Positions 17,628-26,536 of a stretch of 64,000 nt of DNA are shown here, in pieces (the first letter of the stretch is position 1; each line of letters starts with the position of its first letter). Made by a program: the position numbers and the translations under genes. Location: contig JAEZKQ010000008.1 of assembly GCA_023436115.1 (NCBI GenBank), forward strand, positions 62,001 to 126,000. Direction: 5' to 3'. The notes beneath the pieces were generated by a model that ran no database searches, had not been told where the DNA came from, and saw only the letters and a list, made by a program, of their open reading frames with translations. Source of the stretch: Bacillota bacterium (GTDB lineage Bacteria > Bacillota > Clostridia > Christensenellales > SZUA-584).

Positions 17628-18887
17628 GTGAGAAAGATTCAGAATAAACATATAAAGCTGGCTGTCATCGTGGTTATCGCGGGCGCAGTGCTCTATGCCA
17701 TCATGAGCATTATCGACAATATCGGCCTTGTTTTCGATAGCGTTGTGGTGGCCGTCCGGTTTGTGACCACGCTGCTCTCGCCCGTGCTGATCGGCTTTGT
17801 CATTGCTTTTCTGCTAAGCCGTCCCACAGATTTTTTCGCACGCCTTATCGGTAAAATCAAAGCGCTGCATAAGCATAAGAAGATCTGTCATGCCATTGGT
17901 GTGCTGCTTTCGTTTTTGATTTTTATAGGTCTTATCGTCGGTTTTTTCTACATCGTGATCCCGGGTATCGTGGACAGCGTTAGCAGCATTTCCAAGGACA
18001 TACCCGAGTATACCAAAACAGTGGATGCCTTACTTAACGATTTAAGCCGGAACCAAAGCATGACCGGAGTTTTTAATTTTGTCGGCATCGATATTTCCAA
18101 AACTCATTCTATCAGTGCGATCATATCGGAGTTTTGGACGGAGATTACCGAATTACTTAAGTCTTTGACGGGGGAAGTCTTCGGCTTTATTGTAAACACG
18201 GGGCTGTTCCTGTATAATTTTGCGCTGGGCCTGTTCTTCTCCGTCTATATGCTGCTTTTCAAGCACGAACTCAAAGGCCAGCTGAGTACACTGTCTCAAA
18301 ACATATTCCGTAAGTCTCATTATAAGCTTATGTTTGTGCTGGAAATTGCGGACGACATGTTTTTCCGTTTTCTTGTGGGCAAAGGCATATGCTCGCTCGT
18401 CGTCGGTATACTCACATTCTTGGTGTGTTCGATCATGGGCTTTAAATACAGTCCGCTCATTGCCATCATCGTCGGCGTGACCAATATGATACCCACGTTC
18501 GGGCCGTTTATCGGGGCCGTACCCGCGCTGTTGCTGGCTTTGATGACTGCCCCGGTATACGCGTTGTATATGCTCATCATCCTCGTCGCGGTGCAGGTCG
18601 TGGACGGCAACATCGTAGGGCCAAGGGTGCTGGGCAATTCAATGGGCATCAACGGATTTTGGATCATGTTCTCTATCATCATTTTCGGCGCGCTGTTCGG
18701 TGTGATGGGTATGCTGGCCGCCGCGCCCGTGTTCGGTATACTGCGCATACTGCTTAAGAACTGGATATACCACAGAAAGCACGGTACGCTTGAGGGAAAG
18801 GCGGAATTCGAGGCCGGTATGGTACGGTTTCGCGAGTGGACCTCCAAAAAGAAAAGACAGTCTAAAAAAAGAGATACTGCAGATTAA
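17628..18887 (+). CDS. AI-2E family transporter (PF01594 type)
   Basis: 419 residues from GTG 17628 with AAGGA upstream. There are about eight membrane segments in the family arrangement: two pairs at the N-terminus, a hydrophilic stretch (SKDIPEYTKTVDALLNDL), then a cluster containing GxxNMIPTFGPFIGAVPA and a VVDGNIVGPRVLG loop. Members include Na+/H+ antiporters and putative AI-2 exporters, so substrate is open. The C-terminus is basic. No signalling genes are adjacent. Confidence 0.88.
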   Translation: MRKIQNKHIKLAVIVVIAGAVLYAIMSIIDNIGLVFDSVVVAVRFVTTLLSPVLIGFVIAFLLSRPTDFFARLIGKIKALHKHKKICHAIGVLLSFLIFIGLIVGFFYIVIPGIVDSVSSISKDIPEYTKTVDALLNDLSRNQSMTGVFNFVGIDISKTHSISAIISEFWTEITELLKSLTGEVFGFIVNTGLFLYNFALGLFFSVYMLLFKHELKGQLSTLSQNIFRKSHYKLMFVLEIADDMFFRFLVGKGICSLVVGILTFLVCSIMGFKYSPLIAIIVGVTNMIPTFGPFIGAVPALLLALMTAPVYALYMLIILVAVQVVDGNIVGPRVLGNSMGINGFWIMFSIIIFGALFGVMGMLAAAPVFGILRILLKNWIYHRKHGTLEGKAEFEAGMVRFREWTSKKKRQSKKRDTAD

Positions 18888-18954
18888 AGCTCAAGGAGGA
18901 TAACAGAGCGCTTCTTCTGCCCGCTGAAAATGATTGCAGATCCTAAGAATATAT

Positions 18955-19065
18955 AGTAAGATAGACGCATACATTCCGTGGGGGAGTCGTTTGCACGGCA
19001 TGTCCGTGTGGCAAATCAACATACCGATCTACATAAGATCTGGTTTGCCTTAAAGAACAAGACTC
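18955..19065 (+). promoter_or_regulatory. yybP-ykoY (Mn2+) riboswitch, leader of mntP
   Basis: Between the AI-2E gene and mntP lie the conserved pieces of the yybP-ykoY aptamer in order: GGGGGAGTCG (loop 1), ATCAACATAC and GGTTTGCCTTAA (loop 3 side). Downstream a 13-bp stem with several G-U pairs (about 19068-19099) sits just before the ribosome site and could act as the expression platform. In this class Mn2+ binding turns on exporters such as MntP. The loop-3 motif deviates from the usual GAGACCTTTGCC. Confidence 0.7.
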
Positions 19066-19113
19066 ATGGGCAGTTTTGCTGTCTGTGAGTTTATTAATTT
19101 CAAGGGGATATGG

Positions 19114-19677
19114 ATGCACTATTTAGAACTGCTGGTTATTGCCGTCGGATTGTCGATGGACGCGTTTGCCGTTGCGGTGTGCAAAGGGCTCTCGCAAAAA
19201 CAGCATAGCGTAAAAAATTCGCTCATTACAGGGGCTTATTTCGGCGGCTTTCAGGCGCTTATGCCGCTTATCGGATATTTCTTAGGCAGATCATTTGCAA
19301 ACGCCATTACATCGGTAGACCACTGGATCGCGTTTGCTCTGCTGGCTATCATCGGTATCAATATGATACGTGAGTCACGTTCGTGCGATGTGATCAAGGA
19401 TAATTCGTTCAGCTTTAAAAGAATGGCAGTGCTTTCGTTGGCTACCAGCATCGACGCTTTGGCCATCGGCATCACATTTGCGTTTTTGAAGGTTGACATA
19501 CTGCCTGCCGTGCTGACAATCGGCGTGATTACGTTTATTATCTCGTTTTTGGGCGTTAAGCTGGGCAGCGTTTTTGGGGCGAAATTTAAAACCAAGGCTG
19601 AGATTACCGGCGGTGTGATCCTCATTCTCATGGGTATCAAAATATTGCTTGAGCATCTGGGCGTTATCAATTTCTGA
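19114..19677 (+). CDS. mntP: Manganese efflux pump MntP
   Basis: 187 residues, the standard length, with six membrane segments. The two inverted-repeat halves each carry an acidic motif: GLSMDAFAVAVCKG near the N-terminus and ATSIDALAIGITF in the middle. It exports Mn2+ across the cytoplasmic membrane. ATG 19114 is used because AAGGGGA precedes it, and because 16 extra upstream codons would lie in the riboswitch platform. Confidence 0.93.
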   Translation: MHYLELLVIAVGLSMDAFAVAVCKGLSQKQHSVKNSLITGAYFGGFQALMPLIGYFLGRSFANAITSVDHWIAFALLAIIGINMIRESRSCDVIKDNSFSFKRMAVLSLATSIDALAIGITFAFLKVDILPAVLTIGVITFIISFLGVKLGSVFGAKFKTKAEITGGVILILMGIKILLEHLGVINF

Positions 19678-19826
19678 TGCACTAAATTCTGCTTATTTTC
19701 TTTTCTTTGGCAGAAAAATGTGTTATTATATGCTTTAGATGACTTAATCACTTTCCAAAGCAAGACATATAAAATTCCTTTAAGTCGAGCATGGGCTTTA
19801 TTCGACTGCTGTAAGAATGGGGGAAT

Positions 19827-20576
19827 ATGAGACATATCATTTTAACCGGCGGAAATGACGGTATCGGATTCCATATGGCCGAGTGCCTGCTATCCGGCGG
19901 CGATCGTGTAGCTGTGCTTGATATTGCCTCGGAGCGTATCAACGCACTCAAAGACAAATTTAAAGATTCTCTTCTCGTATATCCATGTGACGTATCTGAC
20001 GCGGAAGCGGTTAAGCGCAGTGTTTCGGACGCTGAATCGCAGTGGGGCGCTGCTGACATTGCGATACACAATGCTTGCTTGTGTTTGTTTACCGATCTTA
20101 TTCACACATCTGACGATGATTACCGACACGTTTTCGACGTGAATTTTCAGGGCGCCGTGAATTTAACACGCGCCGTATTGCCATCTATGATAGAGCGGGG
20201 GAGAGGGAAAGTGTGCTTCACAAGCTCCGGCGTCGGCGTGATGGGGTTTGTCAACATAAGCGCTTATGCGTCCAGCAAGGGCGCGATCGAATCGTTTGCC
20301 AGATGCATGGACATCGAAAACAGGCCGTTTGGCGTGTCGTTTCACATATTGCATCCGCCGCTGACGCGCACAACGTCGTCACGACCGCTTCCGGTTCCGC
20401 AGGAGTTTATGGCAGACCCGGTGAAGGTGGGGCAGGGGCTTGCCAAGAATATAGGCAAAAAGCGTTTTATCATCTGTCATTCGTTTGTCCAGCGCATACA
20501 GACGCGCATGGCGTATCTATACGGTCTTAAACTCGGGCGCCTGATGAGCCGTATGACGGCCAAAGTGCCTGATTAA
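19827..20576 (+). CDS. Short-chain dehydrogenase/reductase
   Basis: 249 residues. TGGNDGIGFHMAE is the glycine-rich cofactor motif, CDVSD the adenine contact, HNACL the NNAG variant, and SGVGV...SAYASSKGA supplies Ser and the Tyr-x3-Lys pair. All catalytic residues are present. The ATG follows AGAATGGGGG. The C-terminus is basic and aromatic (RIQTRMAYLYGLKLGRLM), possibly membrane-associated, as in 3-ketosphinganine or long-chain reductases. Substrate is not determined. Confidence 0.85.
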   Translation: MRHIILTGGNDGIGFHMAECLLSGGDRVAVLDIASERINALKDKFKDSLLVYPCDVSDAEAVKRSVSDAESQWGAADIAIHNACLCLFTDLIHTSDDDYRHVFDVNFQGAVNLTRAVLPSMIERGRGKVCFTSSGVGVMGFVNISAYASSKGAIESFARCMDIENRPFGVSFHILHPPLTRTTSSRPLPVPQEFMADPVKVGQGLAKNIGKKRFIICHSFVQRIQTRMAYLYGLKLGRLMSRMTAKVPD

Positions 20577-20675
20577 CCTGTACTGCAAGAGCATTCACCC
20601 AAGGCGCGTTAGAGTAACGTTCATTCTATGAGCGTCTCGCGCAGTATTCAAATTGAATTCGGGAGGTTGCCATCT

Positions 20676-21155
20676 ATGGAGGTTAAGGTTCTGACGAAGC
20701 GTACATTTACGGTTTTTGGTAAAGAGGGGCAGGGTTCGGCCAGTGAGAGCGGCAAATGGATACCGCCGCTTTGGCAGGAAGCACGCGAACACTTCGAAGA
20801 GATCACCAGCTTTGCTAAGCTGAAAACAGACGGCAATTTGGCCGGATACTGGGGCTTAATGAGCGACTTGGCTCATACGTTTGCACCATGGAACGGCGAG
20901 GGTGCGTATCTGGCGGGCTGCGAGGTCAGAGACGGGCAGAGTGCGCCACAAGGCTGGGTGAAGTGGGTAGTCCCGTCGTACCGGTACGCGGTCATCAAGT
21001 GCGAGAAGGACACGTATCACGACGCCTTCGGGTACATGCGCAAGGTGTATATGCCCAAGAACAACTTCTCTCTCATTGGTGCGGTACACGAGTATTACAG
21101 CCCTCAGGATACGGACGGCTCATTGTATTTATTTTTTCCGGTTGAAAAGCTATAA
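20676..21155 (+). CDS. GyrI-like / AraC effector-binding domain protein
   Basis: About 159 residues. ATG 20676 is preferred because GGGAGG (20661-20666) precedes it. The stand-alone SOUL/GyrI-like fold is suggested by the N-terminal MEVKVLTKRTFTVFGKEG strand, the WQEAREHF helix, and the closing EYYSPQDTDGSLYLFFPVEK strand typical of effector-binding domains. Such proteins bind small amphipathic ligands or gyrase. No DNA-binding domain is attached. A strong terminator follows. Confidence 0.72.
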   Translation: MEVKVLTKRTFTVFGKEGQGSASESGKWIPPLWQEAREHFEEITSFAKLKTDGNLAGYWGLMSDLAHTFAPWNGEGAYLAGCEVRDGQSAPQGWVKWVVPSYRYAVIKCEKDTYHDAFGYMRKVYMPKNNFSLIGAVHEYYSPQDTDGSLYLFFPVEKL

Positions 21156-21253
21156 GTAACTTTAAAGCTTTGTTTTGTCAGCGAATGACGTCCCGCTTGC
21201 GCTAACGCGCGTCAACGGGGCGTTTGTGCGTTTAAGACCACCCATCGAATTGT

Positions 21254-21295
21254 TGCCTTTCCCCGTCAAAGACGGTTGAAAGGCATGTTTTTTTT
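21254..21295 (+). terminator. Terminator after the GyrI-like gene
   Basis: TGCCTTT pairs with AAAGGCA, with an inner CCGTC/GACGG helix around AAA, followed by TGTTTTTTTT. Confidence 0.85.
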
Positions 21296-21391
21296 CGGCT
21301 ACAGGGTTCTGCAAGGGACATGTCCTTTGGGCGGGAGCACGAGGGCAGCGCTCTCGAAAGTGGCCGTCAGGCCACGAGAAAAACACCCACA

Positions 21392-21418
21392 TACAAGAAA
21401 CGCCGCGAAAATCGCGGC
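21392..21418 (-). terminator. Probable terminator of the acyl-CoA synthetase operon
   Basis: On the minus strand GCCGCG pairs with CGCGGC around ATTTT and is followed by GTTTCTTGT. The T tract is imperfect. Otherwise the 300-base convergent gap holds only short palindromes such as GTGGCC/GGCCAC at 21360. Confidence 0.5.
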
Positions 21419-21455
21419 ATCTCTCGTCTATCTCCCTATTCCCCTGCACAGCGCA

Positions 21456-23111
21456 TTATGCCTTGTCTTTATCCTTCTCCCGAAGCTCAACACGGCGAAT
21501 CTTGCCGCTGATGGTCTTGGGAAGCTCAGTCACAAACTCGATCACGCGCGGGTACTTGTACGGCGCGGTGACTTTCTTGACATGCTCCTGAAGCTCCTTG
21601 GCCAGCTCGTCCGACGGCTCGTATCCCTTCGCGAGAACGATCGTGGCCTTCACAACCTGCCCGCGGTCGGGATGCGGCACACCCGTGATCGCCGTTTCCA
21701 ACACTGCCGGATGCTCCATGAGCGCGCTTTCCACTTCAAACGGCCCGATGCGGTATCCGCTGCTCTTGATCACATCGTCCTTGCGGCCCACGTACCAGAA
21801 GTAACCGTCTTCGTCCTTCCATGCTACGTCACCCGTGTGATAAATACCGTCGTGCCAAACGGACTTGGTGAGCGCCTCGTCCTTGTAGTAACCCAAAAAC
21901 ATGCCGGGAGCCACACCTTCCGCGGTGCGGATCACGATCTCGCCGGATTCGCCCCAGCCGCACGAATTGCCGCTGTCGTCAACGATATCGACATCAAACA
22001 ACGGAGATGGCTTGCCCATAGAACCCGGGCGCGGCTCCACATAGATGAAGTTCGCCACAGACAGCGTCGTCTCGGTCTGTCCGAACCCTTCCATCATACG
22101 AAGGCCCGTCGCGTTCTTAAACTGACTGAACACCTCGGGGTTAAGCGGTTCGCCTGCGATCGTGGTATATTTGAGCGACGAAAAATCGTACTTGCTCATG
22201 TCTTCTTTTATGAAATAGCGGTACATCGTGGGCGGCGCGCAGAACGTCGTCACCTTGTTGTCGCAGATGGCCGCCAATATCTCGTTGGGTATAAACTTTT
22301 CGTGGTCATAGACAAAAACCGCCGTCTCACCGAGCCACTGGCCGTAAAGCTTGCCCCAAACTGACTTTGCCCAGCCCGTATCGGATATCGTGAGGTGCAG
22401 GCCGTCCGGGTCAACATTGTGCCAATGCACCGCCGTGGGGATATGCCCCAGCGGATACGTGTACGAGTGAATAACCATCTTGGGCAAACCCGTTGTGCCG
22501 GAGGTAAAATACAACAGCATGATGTCGTCGTTTTCGGGCAGCTCAAACGATGTGGTGTCCAGCTTGTCGCTCGCTGCTTCAATGCCCGCTGTGTAGTCAA
22601 GCCAGCCCTCGCGTCCGCCGAGTATCGCCTTGTATTGAAGTGTCGGCATGTTTTGCGCCTCTTCAACGTGATCCGCCGCGTCTCCGTCCGACGTACACAC
22701 GATCATCTTGATTTCGGCCGCGTTCACACGATACTCGATATCTTTCTTGGTCAGCAAATGGGTGGCCGGTATGGTCACGGCACCAATTTTATGCAATCCC
22801 ATAATAGTATACCAGAACTGGTAGTGACGTTTCAATATCAACATGACCTTGTCGCCTTTTTTTATGCCGAGTGACAGAAAATAGTTTGCGGCTTTGTCGG
22901 ACAGGCGCTTTAAATCAGCAAATGTGAACGTGTGCTTTTCGCCTTTTTCATGTACCCAGACGAGCGCGCGTTTGTCCGGCTTCGCAGCGGCCAGCTCATC
23001 GAGCACATCGTAAGCAAAGTTAAACCGCTCGGGTACGTTGATTTTGAAATTCTGTTTAAAATCCTCGTAGGATTCATAATCGGCCTTAACGTATTTTTCA
23101 AATATTCTCAT
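21456..23111 (-). CDS. Acyl-CoA synthetase, AMP-forming (ACSM/acetyl-CoA synthetase-like)
   Basis: 551 residues. The adenylation core is complete: YFTSGTTGLPKM (phosphate loop), EGFGQTETT (A5), TGDVAWKDEDGYFWYVGRKDD (A7-A8) and the catalytic lysine in KTISGKIRR near the C-terminus. It makes acyl-CoA plus AMP and PPi from a carboxylic acid. The chain-length pocket cannot be read with certainty. ATG 23111 follows AAGGGGG. It lies 11 bases after a cupin regulator, and both sit behind a T-box with a predicted isoleucine specifier. Confidence 0.88.
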   Translation of the reverse strand: MRIFEKYVKADYESYEDFKQNFKINVPERFNFAYDVLDELAAAKPDKRALVWVHEKGEKHTFTFADLKRLSDKAANYFLSLGIKKGDKVMLILKRHYQFWYTIMGLHKIGAVTIPATHLLTKKDIEYRVNAAEIKMIVCTSDGDAADHVEEAQNMPTLQYKAILGGREGWLDYTAGIEAASDKLDTTSFELPENDDIMLLYFTSGTTGLPKMVIHSYTYPLGHIPTAVHWHNVDPDGLHLTISDTGWAKSVWGKLYGQWLGETAVFVYDHEKFIPNEILAAICDNKVTTFCAPPTMYRYFIKEDMSKYDFSSLKYTTIAGEPLNPEVFSQFKNATGLRMMEGFGQTETTLSVANFIYVEPRPGSMGKPSPLFDVDIVDDSGNSCGWGESGEIVIRTAEGVAPGMFLGYYKDEALTKSVWHDGIYHTGDVAWKDEDGYFWYVGRKDDVIKSSGYRIGPFEVESALMEHPAVLETAITGVPHPDRGQVVKATIVLAKGYEPSDELAKELQEHVKKVTAPYKYPRVIEFVTELPKTISGKIRRVELREKDKDKA

Positions 23112-23122
23112 GGATGTCCCCC

Positions 23123-23686
23123 TTAATTTGCAATGATGGCAAGAAACCGGCACACGCCGCCTTCGGCTTGCATAGCGTGCGGATGTCTGGCATCAAAATA
23201 AACTGCGTCGCCTTCCTTAAGAGACAGCGCTTGATTGTCGATGTATAATGTCATGCGGCCTTCCACCACATAGTCAAACTCCTGTCCCTCATGGGCGTTC
23301 AAGTGAGACTTGGCGTCCACGTCCCGAGGCTCAACTGTGACGAGGAATGGCTCCATTTTTTTGTTTTTAAAAATGTAGGCCAGATGTTCGTAGTTGTATT
23401 CTTTGCGGCGCGCCATTTTAAGACCCTGCCCAGCCTTGACGAACGAGCAGACCGACAGCTTTGGTGCCTCGCCTGACATCAGGTCCACAATATCTACGCC
23501 AAGCTTTCCTGCTGCTGAGTACAAAAATGAAAATGAGAAATCATTCTTGCCCGATTCATAGTCGAGATATTCCGCTTCGCTCATCCCTAAGGCTTCCGCC
23601 ATTTCCCGGGCTGATAAGTCTCTGATCTCGCGCAGCGCCTGTAAACGCTGGGCTATCAACATGATCTTTTCATCCAAAACATCCAC
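23123..23686 (-). CDS. XRE-family regulator with C-terminal cupin domain
   Basis: 187 residues. Residues about 12-65 form an HTH_3 DNA-binding domain (LQALREIRDLSAREMAEALGM), and about 112-185 form a cupin barrel (HLNAHEGQEFDYVVEG...GDAVYFDARHPHAM). Single-copy regulators of this kind sense a small ligand in the cupin. AAGGAGAG lies upstream of the ATG. It is the first gene of the T-box operon and probably tunes the acyl-CoA synthetase that follows. Confidence 0.87.
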   Translation of the reverse strand: MDVLDEKIMLIAQRLQALREIRDLSAREMAEALGMSEAEYLDYESGKNDFSFSFLYSAAGKLGVDIVDLMSGEAPKLSVCSFVKAGQGLKMARRKEYNYEHLAYIFKNKKMEPFLVTVEPRDVDAKSHLNAHEGQEFDYVVEGRMTLYIDNQALSLKEGDAVYFDARHPHAMQAEGGVCRFLAIIAN

Positions 23687-23712
23687 TCTCCTTTATTTTT
23701 TTCGTTATAAAT

Positions 23713-23971
23713 AAAAAAACCTTGCGCCCCCAATGGGACGAAGGTTATCCGCGGTACCACCCAAATTGGCCAAATATGGCCCATCTTAGTCAGAGCTCTG
23801 TCAAGCCCTCTGCGTGAAACGGCGCAGCGCCCGTCCGGCTCCTACATGTCAGAACCACCGCTCAAAAGTGATAGTGCCGCAGCGCCTTTACTTCGTTTCA
23901 CCAGCCCGAAGCTCTCTGTAAAAGGAGTATGCCCGTCACGTCTTCATCATCGCGTTTAACAGTATATTATT
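23713..23971 (-). promoter_or_regulatory. T-box riboswitch (predicted Ile specifier, ATC)
   Basis: Read on the minus strand, all landmarks occur in order: GATGAAGA, the AGAGAG stem I element followed by GGCTGGTG, and a specifier region ATC-A-CTTTTGAG with ATC at 23870-23872. The T-box GGGTGGTACCGCGG follows (23749-23762), then a terminator (AACCTT...AAGGTT, 23713-23746) with a T7 run. The TGGT bulge predicts a tRNA with discriminator A, which suits tRNA-Ile and argues against the alternative CAC (His). Uncharged tRNA would favour read-through. Confidence 0.88.
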
Positions 23972-23977
23972 AGCATC

Positions 23978-24007
23978 ATCGTAGCATAATGCTGATGATA
24001 TTGTCAA
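23978..24007 (-). promoter_or_regulatory. Promoter of the T-box operon
   Basis: On the minus strand TTGACA (24002-24007), an 18-base spacer and TACGAT (23978-23983). Confidence 0.7.
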
Positions 24008-24035
24008 TATGACAACCAGCCAAAATTACCTATTT

Positions 24036-24257
24036 TTATTTCAGAGGAGGATAGGATAATCCGATGCTTTTGACCAGTTCACCCAGTGCGACGGTGGGGC
24101 TGGGTATATTGACACCACCCACCTGCATCAAACAAATCGCCAGCGTTACCGCAAAAACGATTATCGTCACAATAATGTCTTTTTTAAGGCGCTGTTTAAC
24201 AAGAGGCCGAAAGCTTATAATGGCCATAAGAACAAAGATCAAAATAACATAAAGCAT
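24036..24257 (-). CDS. Small membrane protein at the end of the ger operon
   Basis: 73 residues with two hydrophobic segments (MLYVILIFVLMAIISF and DIIVTIIVFAVTLAICLM) and a short C-terminus. It begins directly after the gerB-type gene with no gap, so it is very likely cotranscribed and translationally coupled. Its place as a fourth ger gene suggests an accessory role in the germinant receptor, comparable in position to the small GerD/2TM-type subunits of some operons. I recognise no specific family. Confidence 0.65.
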   Translation of the reverse strand: MLYVILIFVLMAIISFRPLVKQRLKKDIIVTIIVFAVTLAICLMQVGGVNIPSPTVALGELVKSIGLSYPPLK

Positions 24258-25373
24258 TTAAACAACTCCTTTTTGTATGTTCTTCTGAGGCAGCTTTCGT
24301 ATCCTCCCTACGATTAATGTGGCTAGAGGCAGCAGGTATTCAAAAAGTGTCCACAGAGCCGGAGCTTGCTCTTGGCTGAATGCCGCGTGCTCTAAGCTGG
24401 AGGTATGAACGAAAAAAGAATAGGCCAACAACAATGCTCCCAGTACGAGTATGAGCGGCCGATACGACTGAAGCTTGAAAATCTGTGCAAGGGCCTTGAC
24501 CGAACAGTAGTATAACAACATGATCTTTGAAAACAGCAACACGATCAGCACAATGGCAAACAGTATTTCCATACGGTTCAGTGCCTGCGTGATCGATACC
24601 ATGCGCAGCGTTTCAAAAGGAGGAAGTGTAAACAGAGTAATCGTGTTGCCCAGCACTGCGATATCACGCGTCACAACCAGCAGCACGGACAGTCCGCCGA
24701 TGAGCAGTCCGCCCAAAAGATAGCGATACATGCTTTTTTTACCGCGTTTTACGCCGGGCGCTATCATAAGAAACACCACAATTTCACCGAAGGGTATATT
24801 CGTGATAAGGTGGGTTCCGTGTATGTAGTTGATGGCAGGTTGGCTAAAAACAGGTTTAAAGTTGTTTAAATCCCACAGGTTTAACGTCAGGAGCGATGCG
24901 GTGATAAAAATGGTTAAGGCGAGAAACGTAAAAACGAGGCTGTATCGTGTCACAACACGCAGACCATAATAAACGCCGTAAGCGCATACAACAATACACA
25001 CCACCATGATCACAAAAACAGGGGTATCCACCATAATGGTCTGCTTGACGAATTGGCCGATATCGCGCAGATTGTAAGTGGTCAGCGTTATAAAGAACCA
25101 AATATTGATGATAGAGACAAGAATACCGCCCACACGTCCGAACACGATTTCATTGATTTCAATCAGGTTTTTGTCAGGATAGTCCTTCATAAGCCCGTAA
25201 AAAATCAGAAAAAGAGGCATAGCGACAAGCAGACCCAGCGCTACACACAGCCAGGACTCCTGCTGCGTGAAGGGAACGAAAAAAGCTGACAGCATGCTAG
25301 AGGATTGTAGAAACAAAGCAACCGCAAACATAAATTGCAGCGGTGAAATGCGGTCTGTATCCAGCTTCATCAT
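24258..25373 (-). CDS. Spore germination receptor B subunit (GerAB/ArcD/ProY family)
   Basis: 371 residues with about ten membrane segments in the APC-like fold. ISPLQFMFAVALF is the characteristic N-terminus, and NLIEINEIVFGRVGG and NIPFGEIVVFLMIAPG are family segments. In Bacillus the B subunit binds the germinant in the inner spore membrane. Start ATG 25373 overlaps the stop of the C-subunit gene by four bases. It is expected to be expressed in the forespore; no sigma-G promoter could be assigned with confidence. Confidence 0.93.
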   Translation of the reverse strand: MMKLDTDRISPLQFMFAVALFLQSSSMLSAFFVPFTQQESWLCVALGLLVAMPLFLIFYGLMKDYPDKNLIEINEIVFGRVGGILVSIINIWFFITLTTYNLRDIGQFVKQTIMVDTPVFVIMVVCIVVCAYGVYYGLRVVTRYSLVFTFLALTIFITASLLTLNLWDLNNFKPVFSQPAINYIHGTHLITNIPFGEIVVFLMIAPGVKRGKKSMYRYLLGGLLIGGLSVLLVVTRDIAVLGNTITLFTLPPFETLRMVSITQALNRMEILFAIVLIVLLFSKIMLLYYCSVKALAQIFKLQSYRPLILVLGALLLAYSFFVHTSSLEHAAFSQEQAPALWTLFEYLLPLATLIVGRIRKLPQKNIQKGVV

Positions 25374-26536
25374 TGCGATCCTTTCATGTTCAGTGAATCA
25401 TTGATCTTACCCGTATTGGTGATCTGCCCTTTAGCGGTGATATTGAGCGTGATGTTCGGATAAATCTCGTCCCAGTTGTCTTTCATTGTTCTCCATTCCT
25501 TGGGGTAGTTTTGGTATACCGAAATCCCATAACCAAAGATATCTGTTTTTAGTTGCTGCGTTTTCTTAAAAGTCTTGCCGATTGAGTCCATAACGGTTTG
25601 AAGTGCTGCTTTTTGTATCTTGGGGAACAAATCATCCATCTTGACTCCGGCGAATCCCTGAAGCTCGCCTATCGCAAACACAGCGCTGATCTTCAGATCA
25701 ATCGTCACAGCTCCGTTTGACAGCCTGGGCTTAGCATTCGAATCAAGCGACGTGATATGCAGCACGGCAGTGCCTTCTTCCATAGGGACTTGAATGATGC
25801 CGTCCTCCATTTCGCCCATCGCCATCACGTAACCCAGAGTTTCTTCCTCGTTCAGTTCGCCCACCATTTTGTCCTCGTTAAAAAGAGCGCTGCCGACCAA
25901 AGCCAAACGCTGGTTGTCTTCCTCGCCCTGCGAAGCGATAAGGGGTACGATAGATGAAGTTCCTTTGGCAATCAAACGGGATGTAAACTCGATCATGTTC
26001 GTACTATAATACTTAGATATACCTGCTTGGTCATCCAATATCCTTGAGATAGCAACGGCCGTAATCGGTTCCTGCTGGGTTTTTGTATTTAGCAATTCTT
26101 TGGCAGTGGTGTCTGCCACCAAAACCCATACCTGAAGACGGGATTCATGGTAACGCAAAAACATATCCAGTATGGGCTGTATACCTTGCTTGGCGAGGTC
26201 TTTGCCAATAACGACAACTTGATTCGGATGCAGAAAGAGTTCGCGGCTGCTTTTAAGCCGCAGCTGCTCAAAGGCAAGAAGCAGCGTACTATCCGTCGCT
26301 GTCATCATCATTGATGGTTCATCCTGACCGCCTCCGCCGTCTTTTTCGCCGGATTTTTGAGCTATTCCCACCTGTACTGTAAAATCATATTGCCCGGCAT
26401 CTTTTGCTGTGTCGATACCGACACCGGCCACGATCGAGAGGGTATCCAGTTCACGCGCATCCCAGCAGCCGGGCAGCATCAGGGTTAGGACAGCCAGCAT
26501 GAGCAGTGTGCAAACACGCCATAACAGTCTTTTCAT
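25370..26536 (-). CDS. Spore germination receptor C subunit, lipoprotein (Ger(x)C)
   Basis: 388 residues starting MKRLLWRVC. The signal sequence ends in LMLPGCWDARE, a lipobox whose Cys would be lipidated. LDTLSIVAGVGID and the three-domain C-subunit layout follow. ATG 26536 overlaps the upstream stop by four bases (26533-26536); the longer frame from 26635 lies inside the A-subunit gene and is rejected. The lipoprotein sits on the outer face of the inner spore membrane and is required for receptor function. Confidence 0.93.
   Translation of the reverse strand: MKRLLWRVCTLLMLAVLTLMLPGCWDARELDTLSIVAGVGIDTAKDAGQYDFTVQVGIAQKSGEKDGGGGQDEPSMMMTATDSTLLLAFEQLRLKSSRELFLHPNQVVVIGKDLAKQGIQPILDMFLRYHESRLQVWVLVADTTAKELLNTKTQQEPITAVAISRILDDQAGISKYYSTNMIEFTSRLIAKGTSSIVPLIASQGEEDNQRLALVGSALFNEDKMVGELNEEETLGYVMAMGEMEDGIIQVPMEEGTAVLHITSLDSNAKPRLSNGAVTIDLKISAVFAIGELQGFAGVKMDDLFPKIQKAALQTVMDSIGKTFKKTQQLKTDIFGYGISVYQNYPKEWRTMKDNWDEIYPNITLNITAKGQITNTGKINDSLNMKGSQ

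Noticed and set aside
21276..22364. 362-codon plus-strand frame
   Set aside because: It lies antisense to the acyl-CoA synthetase gene, has no protein-like motifs, and begins in the GyrI-gene terminator.
23713..23971. T-box specifier read as CAC (His)
   Set aside because: The antiterminator TGGT bulge predicts discriminator A, while bacterial tRNA-His has C; ATC also has the usual spacing to the following CTTTTGAG.
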